This document shows, piece after piece, positions 14,268 through 22,290 of a stretch of 64,000 nucleotides of DNA (position 1 is its first letter; every line of letters begins with the position of its first letter). This DNA is from JAGVPT01 sp964439265 (GTDB lineage Bacteria > Bacteroidota > Ignavibacteria > UBA10030 > UBA8401): positions 58,659 through 122,658 of the forward strand of contig CAYTOA010000003.1 in assembly GCA_964439265.1 (NCBI GenBank), read 5' to 3'. Both the position numbers and the translations under genes were made by a program. The notes beneath the pieces are model-generated. The model was not told where the DNA came from and ran no database searches. It saw only the letters and a list, made by a program, of their open reading frames with translations.

Positions 14268-16451
14268 TTGCTCTTGAAGAACCGCCTCGAAGTAAAAATA
14301 CTCCTCCTTCTTATTGTCGTCCTGATTGCCGGCTTTGGTACCTACGTTATCGTTTCGATCAACAGCCAGTCGAACATGCTCATCGAGCAGAATCGACAAA
14401 AGTCGATGCTGTTCGGACAAACGATCATGGTCGGAATACGCAACGTCATGCTGTCTGGCAAGGCGAGCTATGCACGCGCATTTGTCAACGACGCACGAGA
14501 CAGTCTCACTTCCGGCATGCTCAACGTGTACGACAGAGAAGCAAATGAAGTCTTTCAGGAGGAAGGAAGGGGGCTCATTAAAAGCACCGGCGACCCTGAT
14601 GTGAGGCGCGTTATCGAATCACAGCAGGAAGTTGAAAGGATGATGACCGGTGAAAACGAAAGGGGAGTGTTCACCCGCCTAGAGCCGTTGATCAACGAAA
14701 AAGAATGTCAGCAATGCCACGGGACCAATCACACGGTGCGCGGTGTAACGTGGGTCTCGCTTAAACCAGACCTGATGGCTCTCGATGCACATGGCTCTCC
14801 GGTTGAACTCTCGCGCATTCAATCCGAGGTGAGCGAAATTGTGTGCAACACGCTCGCTGCCGGTTTTCGCAACATTATGGTGTCGGGCGAAGGACCGCTG
14901 ATGGACACACTTATCAATCGGACGTCCGCGCTTCCATTCATTGAACGGGTACAGGTCTACGACAGATTCGGCGATCTGCATTTTGGGCTCGAAAAGAACG
15001 TGCGCAAGCCCGACGAGGTCCTCCGGGCAATTTCAAAAGCAGAACCCATAGAAATAGTCGAAAAGCACGGCGGCATTCTTACCCGTTTAATCCCTCTCCG
15101 CAACGAAGAACGGTGCCAGGTCTGCCACGACGCGAAAAATCCATGGCGCGGCATCATGGCGATAACGCTGAGGCTCGATCACCTCGATCAGAATCCCGAC
15201 TCGCTGAAAAAACAGCTCACCATGATGCTCCAAGCTTCTGTCGGTGCGGGTTTTCGAAGCATTATGCTTGTCGGAAAAGGAAGCTATGTCCATTCGTTCA
15301 TCAACGAGGTGAGATTGATCCCCGCGGTGCACGACCTTCGAGTGTTCGACAGGGAAGGCAACGAGCGTTTCGTAGACCGCCCGGTTGAAGAGCTGGGAAA
15401 GAGCCTTGCTCGACGGGCTCTTGAGTCGAAAGAAGTAATAGAGTCGACGCAAATGATCAACGGAGAAGAGTATCTCGTGCGCGTGTCTCCTCTCATCAAC
15501 GACAAGCGCTGCCAGGGATGCCACGGCACTGATCACGCTGTCCGCGGCGTGGTGGAAGTTGCGGCCTCAATGGCTGACATCAACGCTGCGGTCAGCAAAA
15601 ATAAGATCTACTCACTGGTGACGGGTGCGCTGACCATCCTGCTGGTGTGGTTCGTCCTGCGCATCTTCATGAAGCGCGTCGTCGTCCATCCGATCGGCAA
15701 TATCGGCGACGTTGCCCAACGAGTCGGCTTGGGTGACTTTTCTGCAATGGCAGTTGTACAGTCGAAAGACGAAATCGGCGTTCTCGCAGTCCGCATCAAC
15801 GAAATGGTCGTTGGGCTGCGCGAGCGCTTCCATCTTCAAAAATTTGTATCGCAGCAAACCGTCGACGCCGTCCGGCAGGCAGATTCGATGGGCGTGAAAC
15901 TCGGCGGGGAGCGAAAGACGGCCACCGTTTTTTTCTCCGACGTACGCGGTTTCACTTCGTTCTCGGAAAAAGTCGAGCCCGAACGCGTCGTCACCATGCT
16001 CAACTCCATCCTCAGCCGCCAGACAGACATTGTGAAAAAATACGGCGGCGACATCGACAAATTTGTAGGCGATGAACTCGTCGCGGTCTTTGTAGGAAAA
16101 GAAATGGTCAATCGCGCCGTCGAATGCGCGCTTGAGATCCAGCAAACGATGAACGACGTCGCTGCGACCGCAGGCGAGGACGTCGGCATCGGTATCGGCA
16201 TCAACACCGGAGTGATGGTGATGGGCGCGATGGGGAGCGAGGACCGGATGGATTTTACCGTCATCGGCGATTCGGTGAATCTGGGCGCCCGGCTTTGCAG
16301 CGCTGCAAAACGCGGGCAGATCCTTCTCTCGGAAAATTCCGCGGAGCATGTCAAGGGCGCAAGCTCGATCCGCCTGTTAAAACTTGATCCGATCAAAGTA
16401 AAGGGAAAAGAACAACCAATACAAATTTTCGAAGTGCGTGCGAATGCATAA
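14268..16451 (+). CDS. adenylate cyclase with three periplasmic c-type heme domains
   Basis: A 727-residue membrane sensor. An N-terminal membrane segment (about 8-30) is followed by three tandem periplasmic units. Each has a G-(I/F)-R-(N/S)-(I/V)-M motif (56, 199, 328), a V-(Y/F)-DR motif exactly 31 residues later (87, 230, 359), and a heme-binding CxxCH (147-151, 283-287, 415-419) followed by a (V/W)RG(V/I) strand. The units resemble Tll0287/DUF3365-type heme domains. Then come a second membrane segment (about 447-468), HAMP, and a class III cyclase domain with metal ligands D558 and D602, the adenine-selecting pair K598/D662, and transition-state N671/R675. All key residues are present, so an active adenylate cyclase gated by a redox or gas signal is expected. 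The start is TTG at 14268 or 14274; no ribosome-binding site is seen. Confidence 0.88.
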   Translation: MLLKNRLEVKILLLLIVVLIAGFGTYVIVSINSQSNMLIEQNRQKSMLFGQTIMVGIRNVMLSGKASYARAFVNDARDSLTSGMLNVYDREANEVFQEEGRGLIKSTGDPDVRRVIESQQEVERMMTGENERGVFTRLEPLINEKECQQCHGTNHTVRGVTWVSLKPDLMALDAHGSPVELSRIQSEVSEIVCNTLAAGFRNIMVSGEGPLMDTLINRTSALPFIERVQVYDRFGDLHFGLEKNVRKPDEVLRAISKAEPIEIVEKHGGILTRLIPLRNEERCQVCHDAKNPWRGIMAITLRLDHLDQNPDSLKKQLTMMLQASVGAGFRSIMLVGKGSYVHSFINEVRLIPAVHDLRVFDREGNERFVDRPVEELGKSLARRALESKEVIESTQMINGEEYLVRVSPLINDKRCQGCHGTDHAVRGVVEVAASMADINAAVSKNKIYSLVTGALTILLVWFVLRIFMKRVVVHPIGNIGDVAQRVGLGDFSAMAVVQSKDEIGVLAVRINEMVVGLRERFHLQKFVSQQTVDAVRQADSMGVKLGGERKTATVFFSDVRGFTSFSEKVEPERVVTMLNSILSRQTDIVKKYGGDIDKFVGDELVAVFVGKEMVNRAVECALEIQQTMNDVAATAGEDVGIGIGINTGVMVMGAMGSEDRMDFTVIGDSVNLGARLCSAAKRGQILLSENSAEHVKGASSIRLLKLDPIKVKGKEQPIQIFEVRANA

Positions 16452-18198
16452 CTTGTCACGCACATCCTTCCTTCTCGCTTCAATCATCCTGCTGTTCTCT
16501 TTCTTCCATGTCCCGATATGTGCACAGCCTGACATTGTCGCGCCAAAATGGGAGGTGCGGGCAGTGTGGCTGACGACAGCCGGCGGTGCCGATTGGCCGA
16601 AAACGCACGACGTCACCGCACAGAAGAAATCGCTGGTGGATATTTTTGAAACTCTGCAGAAGAAGCATTTCAATACCGTGTTCTTTCAGGTTCGCCCCAG
16701 GGGAAACACTTTTTACAAATCGCAATACGAACCGTGGGCGGCAGAGCTGACCGGCACGCTCGGTCAGGACCCGGGCTGGGATCCGCTTGAGTTCGCGATC
16801 GAGGAGGCGCACAAGCGCGGCATAGAACTCCACGCATGGTTCAACGTCGCAAAAATCTATAACAGCGGGCAGCCTCCATTAAGCTCTCCCCGGCACATTC
16901 TTCGCAGCCATCCGGAATGGGCGCAAAACTATGATGGCGAGTGGTGGGTGGATATGGGACGACCCGAAGTGCGGGAGTACACCGAAAACCTCGTCATGGA
17001 ATTGGTGCGTTTGTACGACCTCGACGGAATTCATTTCGACCACATCCGGTATCCGGGTCAAAAATTTGATGATTGGAATTCATTTCGCTTATACAGCGAC
17101 GGCGTTGAGCGCGACGAGTGGCGGCGCAACAACATCACACGCTTTGTGCGCGAAATGTACTCGCAGATCATCAACGAGAAGCCGATGATGAAGGTCGGCT
17201 CCGCCCCGCTGGGAATTTATAAACTCATTCCCGGAGCGCAATCGGGAGTTTCCGCGTACTCGGAACTCTACCAGGATTCTCGGTTGTGGCTGGAAGAAAA
17301 AATACAGGACTACATCGCGCCGCAGTTGTATTGGGACTTTGGCGAGCAGACAAACCCCAGCGACCCCGATTTTCGCGCGCTTTGCATCGACTGGAGTAAA
17401 AATAGTTTCGGCAGGCACATCTATGCGGGACTTGGAGTTTACCGGGAGAACATTCAAAGGGAGGTCGCCGAGCAAATTTACCTCACGCGGACCGTCGAAT
17501 GCCAGGGACAATCGTTCTTCCGGTATGAGAACATTCTGGAACTGCCCGGCATTGGCCTGACATACAAATATCCCGCGCTGATACCTCCGATGCCGTGGAA
17601 AGATTCCATCCCTCCTCTTCCGCCGACCGACATCACCGCGATCCGCGGCTCCAGCCAGGAAACAATCGTCCGATGGAAGGAACCCCCTCTTGCTGTCGAC
17701 GGCGACAATGCCGCGCAGTATGTCGTGTACCGGTCCACCAGTGAAGGGGTCGACATACGCAACCCGCGAAACATTCTCGCCGTTATCCCTTCAACGTCGA
17801 CGATGTACGTGGACAACACGCCAGGCAATAGCGTTCATTACTATTATACTGTGACGGCGCTCGACAAAGGACACAACGAGAGCAACGGGGGTTCGCTCGA
17901 ATACGAGTCTCATAACAATGCGCCTCAGTCGGCGGGACGATACTCACTCGCGCAAAATTATCCAAACCCGTTTTCAGAAAGGACGTATATTTCATACCAG
18001 CTGGGAGAACGAAGCCCTGTAGAGCTGACCGTCAAGGATACTGTAACAAACAAAGAGATCCTTATTGTGCAAGAGACACAGGATGCGGGAACGTACATTG
18101 TCTCACTGGAAGCGAAGGTGCTGACGAAAGGAAGGTATGTCTACAAGCTTAAAGCGGGTTCGTTTGTAGCGACGAGGATGCTGGAACGGGGAGACTAA
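16444..18198 (+). CDS. secreted GHL10 family glycosidase with type IX sorting domain
   Basis: A 584-residue exported protein. The signal peptide (residues 4-27, ending PICA) is followed by a glycosyl-hydrolase-like family 10 (DUF187, PF02638) TIM barrel beginning VRAVWLTTAGGADWP, with FQVRPRGNTFY, ELHAWFN and GIHFDHIRYP. Next is a fibronectin type III-like domain (about 390-480), and a C-terminal T9SS sorting domain with SLAQNYPNPFSE and a final KLKAGSFVATRMLERGD. GHL10 members are thought to act on peptidoglycan or polysaccharide, without a defined reaction. The ATG at 16444 (a GTG at 16438 is the alternative) overlaps the end of the cyclase gene by 8 bases, so the two are probably translationally coupled. 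The T9SS machinery itself is not in this window. Confidence 0.88.
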   Translation: MHNLSRTSFLLASIILLFSFFHVPICAQPDIVAPKWEVRAVWLTTAGGADWPKTHDVTAQKKSLVDIFETLQKKHFNTVFFQVRPRGNTFYKSQYEPWAAELTGTLGQDPGWDPLEFAIEEAHKRGIELHAWFNVAKIYNSGQPPLSSPRHILRSHPEWAQNYDGEWWVDMGRPEVREYTENLVMELVRLYDLDGIHFDHIRYPGQKFDDWNSFRLYSDGVERDEWRRNNITRFVREMYSQIINEKPMMKVGSAPLGIYKLIPGAQSGVSAYSELYQDSRLWLEEKIQDYIAPQLYWDFGEQTNPSDPDFRALCIDWSKNSFGRHIYAGLGVYRENIQREVAEQIYLTRTVECQGQSFFRYENILELPGIGLTYKYPALIPPMPWKDSIPPLPPTDITAIRGSSQETIVRWKEPPLAVDGDNAAQYVVYRSTSEGVDIRNPRNILAVIPSTSTMYVDNTPGNSVHYYYTVTALDKGHNESNGGSLEYESHNNAPQSAGRYSLAQNYPNPFSERTYISYQLGERSPVELTVKDTVTNKEILIVQETQDAGTYIVSLEAKVLTKGRYVYKLKAGSFVATRMLERGD

Positions 18199-18263
18199 GA
18201 AAGAGAATATACGGGAGAGTGTTCTCCGAAGAACTGCAGCATTCACATGGTCCGCCCCGGTTC

Positions 18264-19481
18264 TCAGTATTCTTTCCTGTTGGCGTACACATTCATCAAG
18301 AGTCCCATCATGATCATGTACGAACAAAGCGATGAGCCGCCGTAACTCAAGAAAGGAAGGGGAATTCCTATCACCGGCATCAACCCGACCGACATGCCGA
18401 TGTTGACAAAAACGTGTACTGCAAAGAGCGAGGCGATCCCGATGGCGACGATGCTGCCGAACCTATTCTTCACCACATATCCAACCCTGATGCCATGCAC
18501 AAGAATCACGGCGAACAATGTTACCACGACCATAGCGCCGAGGAATCCAAATTCCTCCCCCGGAACGCAGAAAATAAAGTCCGTCCATTGTTTAGGAATA
18601 AAATTGAGCTGTGTCTGCGTTCCCTGCAGGTATCCTTTTCCCCAGAATCCTCCCGAACCGATAGCGACTTTTGCTTGGATGACGTTGTACCCTGCACCGA
18701 GCGGATCGTTGTTCGGGTCGAGGAATGTTGCGATGCGTTTCTGCTGATACAACGGAAGTTTTTCGTACACCACTTGCACGAAAATTCCCACCATCGCGTT
18801 CACGCCGAACATCAACGCGCTGAAAAATCTATCCTCCCGGAAGAAGTACAGCGCGGCGCCGACCGCGGTGAGGACAACAAGAAACGTTGTTGTTCCGATG
18901 ATCGCCGAGAGCGCAACGACACCGGGGGCAATGATTGCGATGATGAGAAAATTTGATGCCCCCGCCCAGTATAATACCGGGATAAACATTGCAATGAACG
19001 TAAGCGAGGTTCCGAGGTCGGGCTGCATCATGATCAGGGAGATCGGAAGAAGAATAATGGCGAATGCTATTGCAACATCCTTCATGCTTCCCATGCTGGT
19101 ATCGCTTCTGCTGAAGAACGAAGCCAGCGCGAGGATGGTAGTGATCTTCACGAACTCGGACGGCTGGCCGCCCATCCCGCCGAAACCAAACCAGCTCTGC
19201 GAGCCGTAGGCCCGGTGGCCGACGGCAAGCACTGCAGCAAGCGCAACGAGCGAAACGGCGAACACAATCATCGACGAACGCTGAATGACCCGCAGCGGAA
19301 TGAACATCACTGCAATCATCAGAACGAATCCCAGGGAAGCCCACAGAATTTGTTTGTGGAAGCTGCTTGCCGCGTTCGTATCAAACGTCGCGCTGTAAAT
19401 CGATAGAAGTCCTATCGCGATGAGCGCAACGCATGCCAGGAACGTCGTCCGGTCAAAATAATCTTTGAAAAATGGATTCAT
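18264..19481 (-). CDS. rodA: peptidoglycan glycosyltransferase RodA
   Basis: A 405-residue SEDS-family polytopic membrane protein that polymerises lipid II during cell elongation. The N-terminus MNPFFKDYFDRTTFLACVALIAIGLLSIYSAT and the C-terminal segment GIPLPFLSYGGSSLCSYM are typical of RodA/FtsW, and about ten hydrophobic segments are visible. RodA rather than FtsW is indicated by the position 33 bases downstream of mrdA (PBP2), its partner transpeptidase. It is last in the mreD-mrdA-rodA run and converges on the GHL10 gene with a 65-base spacer. Confidence 0.93.
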   Translation of the reverse strand: MNPFFKDYFDRTTFLACVALIAIGLLSIYSATFDTNAASSFHKQILWASLGFVLMIAVMFIPLRVIQRSSMIVFAVSLVALAAVLAVGHRAYGSQSWFGFGGMGGQPSEFVKITTILALASFFSRSDTSMGSMKDVAIAFAIILLPISLIMMQPDLGTSLTFIAMFIPVLYWAGASNFLIIAIIAPGVVALSAIIGTTTFLVVLTAVGAALYFFREDRFFSALMFGVNAMVGIFVQVVYEKLPLYQQKRIATFLDPNNDPLGAGYNVIQAKVAIGSGGFWGKGYLQGTQTQLNFIPKQWTDFIFCVPGEEFGFLGAMVVVTLFAVILVHGIRVGYVVKNRFGSIVAIGIASLFAVHVFVNIGMSVGLMPVIGIPLPFLSYGGSSLCSYMIMMGLLMNVYANRKEY

Positions 19482-19514
19482 ACTTTTGTATCGTGATAGA
19501 CGATCGCTTGCAGC

Positions 19515-21356
19515 TTATCGTATCGACGCGGTAGTCGAGCGACGTCCTTCTTTTGGCTGCTTTTGGTCCTGGTCGACCGGCGGCGGCTGGTTTGGAACAA
19601 TTTCACCGTAGAGATATTTTTCCATGCAGAGCCCGGCGATCGGCGCCGCATATGAGCCCCCGTAGCCGACGTTCTCCACCAACACGCAAATCGCGATCTT
19701 CGGATGGTCGTACGGCGCAAACCCGATGAACCATGAGTGGGCTTTACCATGAGGGTTCTCTGCCGTTCCTGTTTTTCCGGCGACGGTAACACCGGGAATG
19801 CGGGCCGCCCCTCCCGTTCCCCCGGCCTCCATCACAGCCCGGCGCATTCCTTCACGGACGAGCTGCCATGTCTTTTCTGAAACGTGAAGTTCATGATGTT
19901 CCACCGCAACGGTGTCGGTTGTGTTTGTCCATTTATTATAGATCGTCTGAACGATATGGGGTTGATAATAATGCCCCTTGTTGCCGAGCATGGACGCATA
20001 GTTTGCCATCTGAAGCGGCGTGACCCCAACTTCCCCCTGGCCTATTCCCAAGCTAACCAGGTACCCTTGCGTCCATTTTCCTTTTCCATACACGCGATTA
20101 TAGTATTCGGTGGATGGAAGCAGACCGGAATTTTCTTCGAGGATGTCGATCTTTGTCGGCTGTCCGAAGCCGAATTCTCTTCCGAACTCGCTCCATGGAT
20201 CAAGCCCCACTTTGAGCATGAGCTGGTAGAAGAAAACGTTGCATGACTTCTGGATTGCTTCCACAACATTCGTTGAGCCGTGCACGTGTTCGTCCTTGAA
20301 GACCTTTCTTCCGTACACGAACGCCCCGCGGCATTGGACGCGCCAGTTTTCATCGATCACGTGATTTTCGAGCGCGGCGACCGCTAAGATCATTTTAAAG
20401 GTCGAACCGGGGGGATAGCGCGTGAGCGTGGCCCGGTTGAACAGCGGCTTGTCGTCATCGTCGTTCAACTTATTCCATGCTTCCGGAGATGTCACGCCGC
20501 TGAAATCCGAGAGGTTATAATCGGGCTTACTCGCCAGCGCGATCACCCCCCCGTTGTCCGGATCGATCGCGACGACAGCGCCGCGGTGTCCGGTGAGGAG
20601 CGATTCTGCAAGAGCCTGGACGTCGGTGTCGATCGCAAGATGCAGGTCGAGACCGTCTTTCGGCGGAATATCATACTTGCCATTGTTGAAATTGCCGATG
20701 ACCTGCCCTTTTGAGTTCTGTGAAATAAATTCGAATCCTTTTTCACCGCGCAAATATCTTTCGTACTTCGCTTCCAGCCCTGCCGATCCAACGACATCTC
20801 CCTGCTGATAGTATTCTCCCAGTTTCTCCAGCTGAAGATCTGAAATTTCTTTTGCATATCCGAGCATGTGCGATGCGTGGGCGGGAGTGCCGTAATAGCG
20901 TTTCGATTCGATTTGAACTTCAACCCCGGGCAGAAGACTTTTGTTTTCTTCAAGGATGGAAAGTGTCCCAAAATCGATGTCGCGTTTGATGCGCACGGGA
21001 TTGAAGAGCGAATACTGGCGGGCCTTTTTGACCTTATCTTTAATGGATTCTTCGTCCATCTGCAGAACGGAGGCAAGCAGCGGGATATTTTTTGCATCAA
21101 AATCTATGGGCGTCAGCATGACGATATACGACGGCCTGTTGTCGACGAGGAGTTTTCCCTGGCGGTCATACACATAGCCGCGAACAGGCACTTTCACGAC
21201 TGTTCGAATACTGTTCTCTTCCGATTTCTTTCCGTATTCGTCGCGGTAGATGTACTGCAATTGGTACAGCCGGCCTACAATAACGGCCAACCCGATACTG
21301 ACGAATACCAGCAAAACATTCTTTCTCTGGGCCGAGCCGAATTCTTCAGTTATCAT
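19515..21356 (-). CDS. mrdA: penicillin-binding protein 2 (transpeptidase)
   Basis: A 613-residue class B PBP that cross-links peptidoglycan with RodA in the elongasome. It has one N-terminal membrane segment (about 12-32), a pedestal domain beginning VKVPVRGYVYDRQGKLL, and a transpeptidase domain with S318-T-F-K321, S371-C-N373 and K528-T-G530. The C-terminal tail after YLYGEIVPN is proline- and glutamine-rich. Its ATG overlaps the mreD stop by one base (TGATG). Confidence 0.95.
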   Translation of the reverse strand: MITEEFGSAQRKNVLLVFVSIGLAVIVGRLYQLQYIYRDEYGKKSEENSIRTVVKVPVRGYVYDRQGKLLVDNRPSYIVMLTPIDFDAKNIPLLASVLQMDEESIKDKVKKARQYSLFNPVRIKRDIDFGTLSILEENKSLLPGVEVQIESKRYYGTPAHASHMLGYAKEISDLQLEKLGEYYQQGDVVGSAGLEAKYERYLRGEKGFEFISQNSKGQVIGNFNNGKYDIPPKDGLDLHLAIDTDVQALAESLLTGHRGAVVAIDPDNGGVIALASKPDYNLSDFSGVTSPEAWNKLNDDDDKPLFNRATLTRYPPGSTFKMILAVAALENHVIDENWRVQCRGAFVYGRKVFKDEHVHGSTNVVEAIQKSCNVFFYQLMLKVGLDPWSEFGREFGFGQPTKIDILEENSGLLPSTEYYNRVYGKGKWTQGYLVSLGIGQGEVGVTPLQMANYASMLGNKGHYYQPHIVQTIYNKWTNTTDTVAVEHHELHVSEKTWQLVREGMRRAVMEAGGTGGAARIPGVTVAGKTGTAENPHGKAHSWFIGFAPYDHPKIAICVLVENVGYGGSYAAPIAGLCMEKYLYGEIVPNQPPPVDQDQKQPKEGRRSTTASIR

Positions 21357-21853
21357 CAGAGCGCCGTTCCTTGTGCTATTTTTCTGGAGAATGCCAGCAT
21401 TGGAAGCACGGCGAACGCTACGGTATAAATCGTGGAAAACAATCCGAAGCGAAAAATAGCTGTCCAGAATCCGATTTCGCTGCCCTGAACAAAAATGACA
21501 AAATAAATGACGTTGTGGAAGAGCGATGAAAGTCCGACGATAATCAGAAATTGATAATTGCCGATTGTATAATCGATCTTGTTTTCATTGTAGAAATATC
21601 CTGCAAAAAAACCGGCAATCGTTTTTGATAACGCAGAAAGTCCAAGAAAATGTCCGCTGACCAGGTCAATCGCTATTCCTATCACAAATCCTGCTACCGT
21701 TGCCGGAATTTGTCCGAGTTTGATTGCCATATACACGATCCACACGATCAGGATATCCGGAACAATATTGGCAATCGAAGCAAAAGGGATGATTGTCGTT
21801 TGCAGTATTAATAATATAACGGTAGCAATGCTGTAGCGGATATACTGCTGCAT
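21356..21853 (-). CDS. mreD: rod shape-determining protein MreD
   Basis: A small, very hydrophobic protein (165 residues from the ATG at 21853) with five to six membrane segments and the MreD-like segment IPATVAGFVIGIAIDLVSGHFLG. It links MreB/MreC to the RodA-PBP2 enzymes. The longer frame starting 32 codons upstream would put a polar stretch in front and is less likely. It precedes mrdA with a 1-base overlap. Unusually, no mreC or mreB lies upstream; instead there is a non-coding stretch and then dnaA. Confidence 0.82.
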   Translation of the reverse strand: MQQYIRYSIATVILLILQTTIIPFASIANIVPDILIVWIVYMAIKLGQIPATVAGFVIGIAIDLVSGHFLGLSALSKTIAGFFAGYFYNENKIDYTIGNYQFLIIVGLSSLFHNVIYFVIFVQGSEIGFWTAIFRFGLFSTIYTVAFAVLPMLAFSRKIAQGTAL

Positions 21854-22290
21854 TGTTAATTCTGCGCTTTCCGATGAAGGAAAAATTTTCTCATTGTTAC
21901 TTATGTTTGGGATTATAATAAAATTAGAAGAAAATCTGAAAAAAATCAACAGAGACCGAATGCATCTCTTATTGTCTCTATCTTAAATATAAGTTTTAAT
22001 AAATTAATATACATAATAAAGGGTGTTGATATGTTCATAACAAGAGGTAAAAACTAAATCCGTGCTGTAGAGCGGTGGAATAACGTGAGAAGGTATCGAT
22101 TAATAGTGAATGAGATGTGAACAATCCAAGAGTTATAGACAATCGTGAGGCCAGAAGTCAAACAGAGCGGATAACGTAATATCTATCCACAGGAAACGAA
22201 CAGAGCATCACAAGTTCTTCACAGCCCGAAGTGAATAAAAAAGTCTCACTACTGTGAGACTTTTCTATTCTTCATGATATAAAGTTTATC
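21854..22290. other. non-coding region downstream of dnaA, possible second origin segment
   Basis: This 437-base spacer is strikingly A/T-rich at 21960-22020 and carries one near-consensus DnaA box, CTATCCACA (22183-22191), plus the dnaA terminator. In bipartite origins such as that of Bacillus, dnaA is flanked by two box clusters; this stretch could be the minor one, but a single imperfect box is weak evidence. The mreD promoter must also lie here. Confidence 0.35.
22239..22264 (-). terminator. dnaA terminator
   Basis: A perfect 11-pair stem AAAAGTCTCAC / GTGAGACTTTT with a TACT loop, A-tract on one side and T-tract on the other. It lies 27 bases past the dnaA stop codon, reads as an intrinsic terminator on minus, and could work in both directions. 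Confidence 0.8.
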
